The translations under genes were made by a program, and so were the position numbers. A DNA stretch of 33,149 bases. It comes from Bacillota bacterium. GTDB lineage: Bacteria; Bacillota; UBA994. This document shows positions 14,788 through 23,499 of this stretch, piece after piece. Location of the stretch: NCBI GenBank assembly GCA_018333655.1, contig JAGXTJ010000015.1, forward strand, positions 1 to 33,149, given 5' to 3'. The notes beneath the pieces are model-generated. The model did no database searches and was not told where the DNA came from. It was given only the letters and a program-made list of their open reading frames with translations. Within the stretch, counting starts at the first letter, position 1; each line of letters starts with the position of its first letter.

Positions 14788-16422
14788 TTAATGATTTTCG
14801 TCGATCAAGGTGCCCTGAAAAATCTCCAGCACCTGTTTAACTTGCTCTTCGCGCGGCAAAGGTGACTCTCCTGCCTCGCTGCTAGGCAACTTAATCTGTA
14901 CTTCCACCGCCATGTCCATCACCTTAGCAAAGGCCTCTTTTATCTGCCCTAATTCAACAATGCCGCTTAACCTTTTATAGGTGTGCACATTATTGTCTTT
15001 CATTTGCAGAGTCACTAAATTGCCTTCCATACGGATGGGAGCCACTGCTCCTAAAGTCGCCCCGGTCAGTGGGGCTCTTTGTTTAATTATTTTTAGTACC
15101 TCTGGCCAAACTTTGAGCAGCATAGCCACACTTCCAACAACTGGCGCGCTCGCGGGCGATGATTCCGGTTTCTGCGCCTCCGGTTCAGGTGATTGCGGTT
15201 TCGGGTGTTCTACCTCTACCTGGGTGATCTTTACCTGCTCGGCGGGTCTCGCCGCTACCTTCCCCCCGCGCGAGGAATTTACACGCGTGGCCTCTACTAC
15301 GTCCTGTGCCACTACGGCGGCGCCCCGCCCGGCGATTATGGCATGCTGCTTAAGGAGCATCACTTCTAGAGCCAGCTGTTGGTGACCGCCATACCGCAGT
15401 TCACCTTCTGTCTGCAGGGCCACTTCAATTACCGGCGCTATAGAGCTCTCTAGGCCTCTTGCTACTTCTTTGAGTACTTCGACTTGCGCTGGCTCGTGCC
15501 CAAATTCAACCAACATCGCTGGGGAATGTGCGACCAGAAGTAGCAGACGCAGGGTGGCTATATATGAAGACAACAATTGGCCCGCCTCGCGACCATGTAT
15601 GACTTCGTCATTCAGCTCGGATAAGACTGAAGCCATATCGCCTTGCGTCAAGGCACGCAGTAGGCGCAAGTACACTTCTATAGGTACGGAGCCGCTCACA
15701 CTTTCCACGTGCTCCACTTCGATAAGACCATCTGCCCCGGCATGCGCGACACACTGTTCGAACAATCCTAAAGCATCGCGCAGGGCCCCGCCAGCTTGTA
15801 GAGCTATCATGCGCAGAGCAGGTTGAGAAATTTTTACGTTAGTAGCTGTGGCAATTTGCTCTAGGCGCGATGCAATGGTATCTGCGCGTAGACGACGAAA
15901 ATCAAAACGTTGGCAGCGAGAGATAATCGTCGCCGGCAATTTGTAGGCTTCGGTTGTCGCCAGCACAAACAGAACATGGCTAGGCGGTTCTTCGAGAGTC
16001 TTTAACAAAGCGTTAAAGGCCTCGTTGGTCAACATATGTACTTCGTCTATGATGTAAACCTTGTAACGCGACTTGCTAGGGGCGTACTTCACATTTTCGC
16101 GCAGCTCACGAATTTCGTCGATACCGCGGTTTGAAGCGGCATCAATCTCCAGCACGTCTAGGCTAGTATTCTGCCCGATGCTCACACATGATGCGCACAC
16201 CAAGCAAGGTTCGGCCGTGACCCCTAGTTCACAGTTAACAGCGCGCGCGACAATTTTAGCGACACTCGTCTTGCCAGTGCCACGCGGCCCTGTCAAAAGC
16301 AGTGCATGGGGAACCCGCCCCGCCTTGAGCATGTTAGCTAGCGTCCGCTTTACATGCTCCTGCCCAGACACTTCAGCTAGGGTTGCGGGGCGCCACTCGC
16401 GATACAGTGTTTGGTAGCCCAA
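14788..16422 (-). CDS. dnaX: DNA polymerase III subunits gamma/tau
   Basis: Clamp-loader ATPase of the replisome. Residues run from GYQTLYREWRPATLAEVSGQ through Walker A GPRGTGKTS, a zinc site (Cys in NCELGV then CLVCASC), Walker B YIIDEVHML and sensor ISRCQRF. After about 360 comes a Pro/Glu/Ser-rich linker (PKPQSPEPEAQKPESSP), then a C-terminal tau domain. I take TTG at 16422 as the start because GGAGGAG is just upstream and homologues begin M-x-YQ; a longer frame to 16449 crosses the ribosome site. Length is about 544 residues. No clear frameshift slippery site for a short gamma form was noticed. Confidence 0.96.
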   Translation of the reverse strand: MGYQTLYREWRPATLAEVSGQEHVKRTLANMLKAGRVPHALLLTGPRGTGKTSVAKIVARAVNCELGVTAEPCLVCASCVSIGQNTSLDVLEIDAASNRGIDEIRELRENVKYAPSKSRYKVYIIDEVHMLTNEAFNALLKTLEEPPSHVLFVLATTEAYKLPATIISRCQRFDFRRLRADTIASRLEQIATATNVKISQPALRMIALQAGGALRDALGLFEQCVAHAGADGLIEVEHVESVSGSVPIEVYLRLLRALTQGDMASVLSELNDEVIHGREAGQLLSSYIATLRLLLLVAHSPAMLVEFGHEPAQVEVLKEVARGLESSIAPVIEVALQTEGELRYGGHQQLALEVMLLKQHAIIAGRGAAVVAQDVVEATRVNSSRGGKVAARPAEQVKITQVEVEHPKPQSPEPEAQKPESSPASAPVVGSVAMLLKVWPEVLKIIKQRAPLTGATLGAVAPIRMEGNLVTLQMKDNNVHTYKRLSGIVELGQIKEAFAKVMDMAVEVQIKLPSSEAGESPLPREEQVKQVLEIFQGTLIDENH

Positions 16423-16500
16423 GACCTCTCCTCCTCCCCACGACATCACTAAGCATACATTCTATATTACCCACAGACAGCGACTTTCCCTGCCGAAGTA

Positions 16501-16528
16501 CGAAAAAGCCGGGACTAAATGTCCCGGC
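16501..16528 (-). terminator. Rho-independent terminator of the SRP RNA
   Basis: GCCGGGAC (complement of 16521-16528) pairs with GTCCCGGC (complement of 16508-16515) around a 5-base loop, followed by five U residues (16503-16507). It is 11 bases past the presumed 3' end of the SRP RNA and well before dnaX. Confidence 0.9.
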
Positions 16529-16538
16529 CAACATAGAT

Positions 16539-16805
16539 GGCCGCGCCCTGCCTTCGACAGTCACTTCCGGTTGTAACCACGGCAGTTAGCTCGAAGCAGG
16601 CTCCCCGGCGGCACACAAAAGGGTCCACTTACCGCTGCTTCCTTCCGGACCTGACGGGGTTCATGAATTTTTGTTGCGTCGGACCCACTTGTCAACACCA
16701 CTTACTGAGGGCAAGCACCACAAATGAAAGCCTCAAAACAGGCTTCTGCCCTGCTACAGCGGATTGCAGGTTCAGGGCACCGCTACCTCCCCGCATAGCG
16801 CGACC
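16539..16805 (-). ncRNA. ffs: Signal recognition particle RNA, large (Bacillus-type, with Alu domain)
   Basis: The minus strand carries the domain IV core GTCAGGTCCGGAAGGAAGCA (within 16634-16655), where the Ffh M domain binds. The 5' part GCGGGGAGGTAGCGGTGCCC and the segment TGCAATCCGCT match the Alu domain of the Bacillus scRNA. The ends close a stem, GGTCGCGC with GCGCGGCC, which sets the limits to about 267 nt. The RNA guides nascent membrane and secreted proteins to the Sec translocon. Its place directly upstream of dnaX is the same as in Bacillus. Confidence 0.95.
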
Positions 16806-16920
16806 AAAGCAAATTACTCGCTATGCCTACTATTTTGACCGCTTTAGAGCACGAAGTCAAGTCTTCTGTACGCCCACATTTTAACTATCGCAGGCCGCAA
16901 CTGCAAAAAATAGGTTTGGG

Positions 16921-17748
16921 CTAGTTGCCTGCTTTCTCCTTGGGGAAGAACAGGGGTTCGCCATGCTTGTCTATGCCAAACTTAGCAATTTCGCTCTGCG
17001 CCGCATCTGACAGCATGAACCTGACAAAACGTTCTGCGCCGCGCGCATTGATACGAGGAAAACGCGCCGGATTAACCTGCATAACATGGTACAGATTTTT
17101 GAGTAGCGGATCGCCCGCGACGAGGATTTCAAGCGTTAGATTTGCTTTGTGTGCGAGAAAAGTCCCTCTATCTGTCAGCACATAGGCTTGTCGTTCATCG
17201 GCGATGCGCAAGGTCTGGTCCATGCCAGTACCTGATTCTATGTACCAGTTGCCCGATGGCGTCACCGCTAGAGCGGCCCAAATTTCTTGCTCCTTCTTGT
17301 GGGTACCAGAGTCATCGCCCCGGCTTACAAAGAGAGCTTGCGCGTCCTGCACTTGGCGTAGCGCTAGAGCGACGTCTTTCCCGTCGCGTATACCGGCGGG
17401 GTCAGTTTTAGGGCCGACAATGACAAAGTCATTATGCATAACATACTGGCGATTTATAGCTGCGCCACTGTCCACAAGTACTTGCTCTGCGGCAGGAGAA
17501 TGCACCAGCAGCACGTCCGCCTCGCCCCGCTCGCCCATGGCCAAGGCCTTGCCAGTACCGACTGAAACAGTCTGCACGGTAATGCCGCTTTGTTGTTCAA
17601 ACATGGGTATGAGCACTTCTAGCAAGCCTGAATCGACTGTGCTTGTGGTGGTGGCTAAGATGAGGGGCTGCTTAGGCGCGCAAGCCGTAAGAATGGATGC
17701 CATGAGGAATGTAACGACAGAGATGGTCGCGATTTTCTTTAGCAACAT
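16921..17748 (-). CDS. tupA: Tungstate/anion ABC transporter substrate-binding lipoprotein, orphan
   Basis: An extracellular binding protein anchored by lipid. Counting from ATG 17748, the lipobox LTAC places Cys at about 23. The mature protein begins with LILATTTSTVDSGLLEVLIP, the hallmark of TupA-type tungstate binders, and has SRGDDSGTHKKEQEIW and SGTGMDQTLRIAD as in the PBP-like family. GGGGAGG stands before this ATG; an upstream ATG at 17766 is less well placed. The permease and ATPase (tupB, tupC) that usually follow are absent: the next element downstream is the SRP RNA. The partner transporter must be encoded elsewhere or lost. Molybdate or another oxyanion is an alternative ligand. 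Confidence 0.88.
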   Translation of the reverse strand: MLLKKIATISVVTFLMASILTACAPKQPLILATTTSTVDSGLLEVLIPMFEQQSGITVQTVSVGTGKALAMGERGEADVLLVHSPAAEQVLVDSGAAINRQYVMHNDFVIVGPKTDPAGIRDGKDVALALRQVQDAQALFVSRGDDSGTHKKEQEIWAALAVTPSGNWYIESGTGMDQTLRIADERQAYVLTDRGTFLAHKANLTLEILVAGDPLLKNLYHVMQVNPARFPRINARGAERFVRFMLSDAAQSEIAKFGIDKHGEPLFFPKEKAGN

Positions 17749-17879
17749 TAAACACTTCCTCCCCATAATCCCTTTTTTAGGCCTTGCAAAAAGCCCTGCG
17801 CCTTAATTCGACATGCGCACTCTCTGTTCCTTCCGTGAATATGTTAATGCAAATAGATAATACAAAGGAGCGAATGTCC

Positions 17880-18458
17880 GTGGACTACTCCCTCATTGGC
17901 GCCGTAGTGTACCCGCAGGTAGCCGCAGTCCCCCATAACAGGAGCCGCGTACGCATGAATGCCTTGCTTAGACGCAAAGTTAGGGCTTTGCTTCGCCAAC
18001 AAGGCTACCAACAGAAAGATGTCTTTGTTTGGGGCACCAATAGTACGGAGCTAAACTCAAATGGAATTCTCAGCATTGTTATGGATATCTACGCCTATCG
18101 CCGTCATGCCGCCCACGGCTTGACTTTGCGCGACAGCGCCACCATGAATGTGCTCACTGGGCACAACTATCCCCTTTCGGAGCTGTTTTGTGCAGGGTGC
18201 AACTACATAACACCCCTTAGCGAGGAGATTAAACGGCAAATTAAGGAGCGCGATATCCCCCTTATCGCCGAGTTTTCGCAAATTAAACCCAATCAGTCTT
18301 ACTTCCTGCGCGATGACTACTTAGTTATCTATTTTGCCACCTATGAGTACACCCCCTACTACGTGGGTATTCCCGAGTTCCCGATTCCCATAGCTTCCTT
18401 ACGCCCCCTGATTGACGAAAAGAGCCCCCTCTACCGCTTCTTGCCCCCACCCGAATAG
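17880..18458 (+). CDS. DUF3298 (RsiV C-terminal-like) protein, no signal peptide
   Basis: About 192 residues. The second half matches the DUF3298 domain also seen at the C-terminus of the anti-sigma factor RsiV: YPLSELF, NYITPLSEEIKRQI, NQSYFLRDDYLVIYFATYEY and VGIPEFPIP. In RsiV this domain binds lysozyme outside the cell, but here no signal or membrane segment precedes it, so its location and role are unclear. AAAGGAG lies 9 bases before GTG 17880 and only 3 before ATG 17874, so I favour the GTG. A lipoprotein gene follows 81 bases later on the same strand. Confidence 0.75.
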   Translation: MDYSLIGAVVYPQVAAVPHNRSRVRMNALLRRKVRALLRQQGYQQKDVFVWGTNSTELNSNGILSIVMDIYAYRRHAAHGLTLRDSATMNVLTGHNYPLSELFCAGCNYITPLSEEIKRQIKERDIPLIAEFSQIKPNQSYFLRDDYLVIYFATYEYTPYYVGIPEFPIPIASLRPLIDEKSPLYRFLPPPE

Positions 18459-18539
18459 AGGACCATACTGACTGGTAATGGGCGGCAAGCGGTGCCGCCC
18501 ATGTTATACTACTTGCAGGTGCTTAGAGGAGGTAATTCT

Positions 18540-20063
18540 GTGCGCAAACTATCGCTCATGCTGCTAATGCTGGTCTCTCTCGTTTTTTCTGGTTGCACCG
18601 CGCAAGAACGACGTTCAGCCAACGAATCTCCCCCGCCTCTCACGCGGCCCTCATCTGACTCTTACCGTGTTCTCACCAATGACCATGCTGGTTTCACGCT
18701 CAAATACCCCACCGAAATGCAGGTTGATTTAAGTCTCGCCGCAGTGCGCACTTTGCTGCATAGTGAGGCAGCCGAAGTGGAAATTTTCGTTGAGAGAGCG
18801 ACCCCGTCACAAACATACATCAGCTATAGCAACGCCCCCATTCTCAGTGGTAGAGACAAAGTGCAAATTATACGCCACACTAAGGGTATCCGGCACGGCC
18901 GCGAGGTGCACGAATTGTGGTGGCGACGACCGACTCTCAGCAAGGTCGCTCAGGACATGCCCATGTATGCCTCCGTAGATATCGTCGTTCAACCAAGGCT
19001 CACCTATACCTTACTTTTTAGGGCCAAAACTCTCGCCGAGCTAGAGCGCATAGTACCCGCCATGGTCCACTACTTTGTGCCGATCCCTGCCCAAGGGGCG
19101 GCCCCTGCCGTTATCTTGCCGCGTGCGGCTAATCGCGCTGCACCCCTCACAAGCGCAGCAGAGGCTCTGCAGAAAGAGCTCTCTAACGCGTCGCGACAGA
19201 CTTGGGGGCTTTTTGAGCCGAGCTTTCCGCTTTATGCCGACCCCCTGCACCGGTTAGAAAATCGCCTAGACTACTTTTTTAAGTACATTTTACTCTATAG
19301 CGACTTCACTTCTGGCATGCCCGGAAGACGATTAGCCCTCACCGCAGCAGAAGGCCGCATACCCGTGCTGACACTGCAGACCTTTTCACCGCAGCTTGGC
19401 GTAACCTACTCTTTAACTTACGACTTGCTTTCGGGCAAGCACGACGAGTGGCTGCGGCAGTACGCTCGCGACGTGGCCAAGTTTGGCCAGCCGCTTCTGT
19501 TTCGCTTCAACAATGAGATGAATGGCGACTGGTGTGCCTACTCGGCCTACTGGAGCAGCAAGGACGCCAGCCTTTATGTTGACAGCTACCGCTACTTATA
19601 CCATCTCTTTGCGGAGGAGGGTGCCCATAATGTGCTGTGGGTGTGGAACCCACACGACGGCTCATATCCGCCCTTTGCCTGGAACGACAAACTTCTCTAC
19701 TACCCAGGTGATGCCTATGTCGATGTCATCGGGCTAACCGGCTACAATGCCGGCACCTACTATCCCGGCGAGAAGTGGCGGGGTTTCCGCGAGATTTACG
19801 ACCCGCTCTATGCTAGCTACGATGCTCTGTTCCCGCACAAGCCCTTTATGATTACCGAATTTGCCTCTAACTCCGTGGGTGGCGACAAAGTAGCATGGAT
19901 AAGGGATGCCATGCGCTACTTGCCGCGCTACCCGCGCATTAGCGTCGCCATCTGGTGGAACCATGCCGATTTCCACGGCACCATCCCGGCTCGCCGCTAC
20001 TGGCTAGATGAAACCCCCGAAACACTGGCCGCCTTCAAAGAGGGCCTGGCTAATTTCCGCTAA
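18540..20063 (+). CDS. GH26-like glycoside hydrolase lipoprotein with an N-terminal extra domain
   Basis: About 507 residues from GTG 18540, which has AGAGGAGG upstream. The lipobox FSGC puts the lipid Cys at 19. Residues ~40-180 form a separate beta-rich domain I do not recognise. The C-terminal half resembles family GH26 (beta-mannanase clan A): FRFNNEMNGDW with presumed acid/base Glu326, VWNPHDG, DVIGLTGYN, and ITEFAS with presumed nucleophile Glu440. It likely cuts a beta-mannan or related polysaccharide at the cell surface. A terminator follows. Substrate is unknown and a non-catalytic role is possible. Confidence 0.82.
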   Translation: MRKLSLMLLMLVSLVFSGCTAQERRSANESPPPLTRPSSDSYRVLTNDHAGFTLKYPTEMQVDLSLAAVRTLLHSEAAEVEIFVERATPSQTYISYSNAPILSGRDKVQIIRHTKGIRHGREVHELWWRRPTLSKVAQDMPMYASVDIVVQPRLTYTLLFRAKTLAELERIVPAMVHYFVPIPAQGAAPAVILPRAANRAAPLTSAAEALQKELSNASRQTWGLFEPSFPLYADPLHRLENRLDYFFKYILLYSDFTSGMPGRRLALTAAEGRIPVLTLQTFSPQLGVTYSLTYDLLSGKHDEWLRQYARDVAKFGQPLLFRFNNEMNGDWCAYSAYWSSKDASLYVDSYRYLYHLFAEEGAHNVLWVWNPHDGSYPPFAWNDKLLYYPGDAYVDVIGLTGYNAGTYYPGEKWRGFREIYDPLYASYDALFPHKPFMITEFASNSVGGDKVAWIRDAMRYLPRYPRISVAIWWNHADFHGTIPARRYWLDETPETLAAFKEGLANFR

Positions 20064-20099
20064 GGCGCGCGAAGCTACCCCGGTTCGTCTACAAGGCAC

Positions 20100-20134
20100 C
20101 AAAAAGCCCTAGCCAACATACGCTAGGGCTTTTG
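20100..20134. terminator. Bidirectional terminator between convergent genes
   Basis: AGCCCTAGC (20105-20113) pairs with GCTAGGGCT (20122-20130) around an 8-base loop. T-runs flank it on both strands (A-run 20101-20105, T-run 20130-20133). It serves the GH26-like gene on the plus strand and the histidyl-tRNA synthetase on the minus strand. Confidence 0.9.
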
Positions 20135-20165
20135 CTTGCTTGGCTTCTTACCGCGGGCACATTCT

Positions 20166-21407
20166 CTAGGGGAACAAAATTAACTCGCCCTTAACACAGC
20201 TGTAGTAGCCGCTGTAACCCTCCGCCTCTAGTTGCGCTAGCTGTTTACCGAGCTTGTGGCGAGCCGGCAGCGTACTGACCTTGTGTCCCGCTTCGCGGAG
20301 CGCTTCCGCCGCCGCGAGAATACTGTAGAGACTGTCGTGCTCCTGACTAAAGAGCAAGGCGATGCGGGCGCAAGAACTAGGCGGTACAAAGCCACGCTCC
20401 TGCAAGAGCAGAATAATGCGCTCAAAACCGATGGAGAAACCAACGGCAGGCACCATCGTACCTAGCCACTTGCCAATCATAGCATCATAGCGTCCGCCGC
20501 CCGCCACTGCTAGCCCCAGGCCTTCCGTGGCAATTTCAAAAACCATGCCCGTGTAGTAGCCCATGCCCCGCACTAAGGTCGGCGAAAAGATAACTTGGTA
20601 CTTTCCATCGGCTAACTTTGCCACTGTGTCAATGACTTCCTTGAGAGAATCATAGATGCTCGCGGGTACGCCGTACGACAGCACTGTCTCTAAAGACAGC
20701 CCGCGCACTGCAGATACAAACTGTTCTACCTGCTCCGCCTCAAGTCCCCCCTCACAAAGCTCCTGCAGGACTTTATCCCAGCCGATTTTGTCGCTCTTGT
20801 CGAGTGCTAGACAAATAGAAGGTACCGCTTCCGGAGCAAAGCCAAAGCTGGCAATAACCGCTGCCAAAAGGCGCCTATCGCTTATCTTAACGACGAAGTC
20901 TTGCAGGTGTACGGACTGCAGTGCCTTAGCCGTCGCATGTATCAGCTCGCATTCCGCTAAGGGCGAGGCATCACCAATTATGTCGATATCGCACTGAGTA
21001 AAGGCGCGATACCGACCCTTCTGCGGGCGCTCGGCGCGGTAGACGGTGCCGATCTGCATCGCCTTAAAGGGAGTTGGCAACTTATCTTTGTTACAGGCGT
21101 AAAAACGGGAGAGAGGCAGCGTCAGGTCATACCGCAAGCCGCAATCCACTATCGACTCCTCACTGAGATCTGCCCGCCCAAGTTGAAGCTGCTCGCCCCG
21201 CTTAAGTATCTTAAAGATCAGCTGTAAATTGTCGCCACCCTCGCTATTCGTCAAAAGCTCAATGTTTTCTACCGCTGGCGTTTCGATAAGCGAAAAGCCC
21301 TGCTGCTCATAGGTCTCTGTAATTTTACTTTTCACATATTCGCGCAGCCTGACCTCCGCGGGCAGAAAATCGCGCATACCCTTGACTGGATTCACGTTAA
21401 TCTTCAT
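20166..21407 (-). CDS. hisS: Histidyl-tRNA synthetase
   Basis: A class II synthetase of 413 residues. Motif 1 region follows PVKGMRDFLP. Motif 2 is TVYRAERPQKGRYRAFTQCD, the HisA loops are LVRGMGYYTG and AGGGRYD, and motif 3 is AVGFSIGFERI. The RAERPQKGRYR form with the TPFKAMQIG lead-in belongs to the HisRS branch common outside the classical Bacillus type. The C-terminal anticodon-binding domain ends early (GYYSCVKGELILFP), about 10-15 residues shorter than typical. The full active site argues for true HisRS and against the HisZ regulatory subunit. No T-box leader was seen in the short upstream region. Confidence 0.93.
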   Translation of the reverse strand: MKINVNPVKGMRDFLPAEVRLREYVKSKITETYEQQGFSLIETPAVENIELLTNSEGGDNLQLIFKILKRGEQLQLGRADLSEESIVDCGLRYDLTLPLSRFYACNKDKLPTPFKAMQIGTVYRAERPQKGRYRAFTQCDIDIIGDASPLAECELIHATAKALQSVHLQDFVVKISDRRLLAAVIASFGFAPEAVPSICLALDKSDKIGWDKVLQELCEGGLEAEQVEQFVSAVRGLSLETVLSYGVPASIYDSLKEVIDTVAKLADGKYQVIFSPTLVRGMGYYTGMVFEIATEGLGLAVAGGGRYDAMIGKWLGTMVPAVGFSIGFERIILLLQERGFVPPSSCARIALLFSQEHDSLYSILAAAEALREAGHKVSTLPARHKLGKQLAQLEAEGYSGYYSCVKGELILFP

Positions 21408-21524
21408 AAATACAACCCCCCGACCAACAACTCACTTGTGGTTCATTGTATCAATGATGACTCCCTGCGGCAATGTCTCCAAACATATGGGACGGACGAC
21501 TGCGTGAAAAGGCCCTAGTTAGAA

Positions 21525-21580
21525 GCAAGATGCAAGATGCAAGATGCAAGATGCAAGATGCAAGATGCAAGATGCAAGAA
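21525..21580. repeat. Tandem heptamer array GCAAGAT
   Basis: Seven exact copies of GCAAGAT (21525-21573) are followed by one variant GCAAGAA (21574-21580). The array sits upstream of hisS, between it and a RAYT relic. Seven bases per unit means copy-number change would not keep frame, but no gene covers it. Confidence 0.95.
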
Positions 21581-21599
21581 GCAGGAGAGAAGAAGGAAC

Positions 21600-21842
21600 G
21601 TTTAGCGCCCCTCCCACTCTCTCGCAGATTAGACGTCTTGCAGCGCCTGATACACCTTACTCTGAAAGACAAACTCCTTGTTGATTCCGCGAATCATAAC
21701 GTGGTAGTAACCGGCGCTACTCGCCTGACGTCCTGTTCTTGGCCTATCCTCACCTCAGGTCAATGTTCCCGCACGCTCAGCAAAAAGCCAAGAGGAACAG
21801 TCCCTTTTGGTTCCTCTTGCTTCCCGCTTTTTCGTGAACCAT
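21600..21842 (-). mobile_element. RAYT transposase relic (5' fragment) with REP-like end
   Basis: On the minus strand a frame without ATG reads PRTGRQASSAGYYHVMIRGI and then NKEFVFQSKVYQALQDV before a stop. This is the N-terminus of a REP-associated tyrosine transposase (Y1/IS200-like, HUH family) and lacks everything after the first His-rich segment. Upstream of it (21802-21824) an imperfect hairpin, CCAAGAGGAACA paired with GTCCCTTTTGG, looks like the REP end. The other end has the family signature CCTCCCACTCTCTCGCA. It is a dead or non-autonomous, MITE-like copy. Confidence 0.75.
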
Positions 21843-21870
21843 AACTGATGAAGGGCGCGTCGTTAGCAGC

Positions 21871-21894
21871 AAAAAGCCCGGGAACCACCCGGGC
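21871..21894 (-). terminator. Terminator of the alanine/sodium symporter gene
   Basis: GCCCGGG pairs with CCCGGGC (21876-21882 and 21888-21894) with a 5-base loop. On the minus strand it is followed by five U (21871-21875), 26 bases after the symporter stop. Confidence 0.9.
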
Positions 21895-21919
21895 TCGAGC
21901 ACAATAGATTATCGCCGCG

Positions 21920-23317
21920 TTATTTCTGTTTGTAATAGGTTGGGTTTTCGGCATATGGTACGTAGGGCTCGCCCTTGAAGTAAGACCCCGCAATCGTAGA
22001 GAAGGTGCCGGTCAACGCTATAAGTGCGATGATGTTGGGAATAGCCATAAACGCATTGAGAATGTCAGCAACGGCCCAGACCGGAACAATGTTGAGTGCG
22101 CCCACATACAGCACCGGCAGGTAGATAAGACGGTATACTAAATTGGATCCCGACCCAACAAGATACTCGAGGCACTTTTCACCGTACACCGACCAACCCA
22201 GCATGGTGGTATAGGCAAAAACGAGTATCCCGATGGCGGCGATGGCATTCCCTATCACGGGACCAATGAAGGACGACGAAAAGGCGTACATAAACGTAAC
22301 CATAGCGGTCTGCCCCTGTGTCCAAGCTCCGCTGGTGAGAACTGCAAGTGCTACGAATGTGCAGACAATGTGGGTATCAAGCACAACCTCGATAGCCCCC
22401 CAGAAGCCTTGCCTAACAGGATGATTGGTCTGTGCGGTGGCGTGGGCAATAGGTGCGGAGCCGAGGCCCGCTTCGTTTGAAAAGATGCCCCGCATAAGAC
22501 CGTACCGTATTGCCGAGGCGATAGCGGCCCCCGCAAAGCCGCCAACGGCGCCCTGAGTAGTAAACGCTCCGGCGAAGATTCGGGCGAAAGCATCCGGGAC
22601 CAAGGCGATGTTTTCAATTACAACCAATGTGCAACCTACTATCATCATAAGGGCCATAAAGGGAACGGCCTTCTCCGCAACCTGACCGACACGCTTAATG
22701 CCGCCAATAATGACGAGACCGACAAACACTATCAGAGCAATGCCCGACACGGGACGGGAAATGTCAAAAGCCCTCTCTAGGGCTCCTGCGACATTGTTAG
22801 CCTGCACCAGATTCCCTATACCAAATGCCGCCAGTGAACCGGCTATGGCGAAGATCACCGCAAGCCACTTCCAGCCCAGGCCCTTTTCTATGTACTTCAT
22901 CGGTCCACCGATCATCATGCCTTTAATATTGACTTCACGGTAGTGAACAGCCAACACGATCTCAGCAAACTTGGTGGTGATGCCAAAGAAACCTACCACC
23001 CACATCCAGAAAACTGCGCCCGGCCCGCCGAAGAGAATAGCGGTTGTGGTGCCCACTAGGTTGCCGACGCCAATCGTGGCCGCCGCGGCTGTGGTAAATG
23101 CCTGAAAAGGCGTGATATCGCCTTGGCCTATTTTTTGTTGTTTCTGAAATATTTTCCCCGCAGTTTCCCCATAGTAGATCTTAAACCTGCTGACCTGGAA
23201 CCAGCCTGTCTTGAGTGATAGGTACACCCCGCATAGCCCTAACAGTGCCCAAGTGGGCGGGCCCCAAACTATGCGGCCGATTTGTTGCAGAGTTGCAGTA
23301 ATTTCTGCGTAGTTCAT
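21920..23317 (-). CDS. Sodium:alanine symporter (AGCS family)
   Basis: A 465-residue membrane protein with about ten or eleven helices that imports alanine or glycine with Na+. Family marks are GPPTWALLGLCGVYLSLKTGWFQ near the start, FQAFTTAAAATIGVGNLVGT, PGAVFWMWVVGFFGITTKFAE, and IFSNEAGLGSAPIAHATA. The ATG at 23317 has GGGGAGG upstream; a longer frame reaching 23389 is not needed. A good sigma-A promoter lies upstream and a terminator follows. The gene is flanked by two direct RAYT-relic copies. Confidence 0.95.
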   Translation of the reverse strand: MNYAEITATLQQIGRIVWGPPTWALLGLCGVYLSLKTGWFQVSRFKIYYGETAGKIFQKQQKIGQGDITPFQAFTTAAAATIGVGNLVGTTTAILFGGPGAVFWMWVVGFFGITTKFAEIVLAVHYREVNIKGMMIGGPMKYIEKGLGWKWLAVIFAIAGSLAAFGIGNLVQANNVAGALERAFDISRPVSGIALIVFVGLVIIGGIKRVGQVAEKAVPFMALMMIVGCTLVVIENIALVPDAFARIFAGAFTTQGAVGGFAGAAIASAIRYGLMRGIFSNEAGLGSAPIAHATAQTNHPVRQGFWGAIEVVLDTHIVCTFVALAVLTSGAWTQGQTAMVTFMYAFSSSFIGPVIGNAIAAIGILVFAYTTMLGWSVYGEKCLEYLVGSGSNLVYRLIYLPVLYVGALNIVPVWAVADILNAFMAIPNIIALIALTGTFSTIAGSYFKGEPYVPYAENPTYYKQK

Positions 23318-23413
23318 ATGTGCCTCCCCTTCCTGTTTATGGTTGAAAGTCGCCTTCTTAGGCGTTTCCGCTAACCCGCCCCCCCTCACATATAGATGCG
23401 CTAATGCAGATTC

Positions 23414-23469
23414 TTAAGACTACTATCATGATGACGTCTTAATAATACTTCAAATCAGATTTTTGTCAA
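23414..23469 (-). promoter_or_regulatory. Sigma-A promoter and overlapping inverted repeat for the symporter gene
   Basis: On the minus strand TTGACA (complement of 23464-23469) and TATTAT (complement of 23442-23447) are 16 bases apart. Just downstream, TTAAGAC and GTCTTAA (23414-23420 and 23436-23442) form a 7-base inverted repeat covering the -10 edge and the likely transcription start. That position suits a repressor operator. Confidence 0.7.
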
Positions 23470-23499
23470 CAGTGTTCCTCTCTCCCTAAAACGCCATCC

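Noticed and set aside
21408-21470. T-box leader before hisS
   Set aside because: The upstream stretch is short and lacks the T-box sequence and terminator pair.
21525-21580. CRISPR array
   Set aside because: The 7-base units are contiguous with no spacers; this is a simple tandem repeat.
21473-21844. 123-codon plus-strand frame
   Set aside because: It is the translation of heptamer repeats and a RAYT relic read on the wrong strand.
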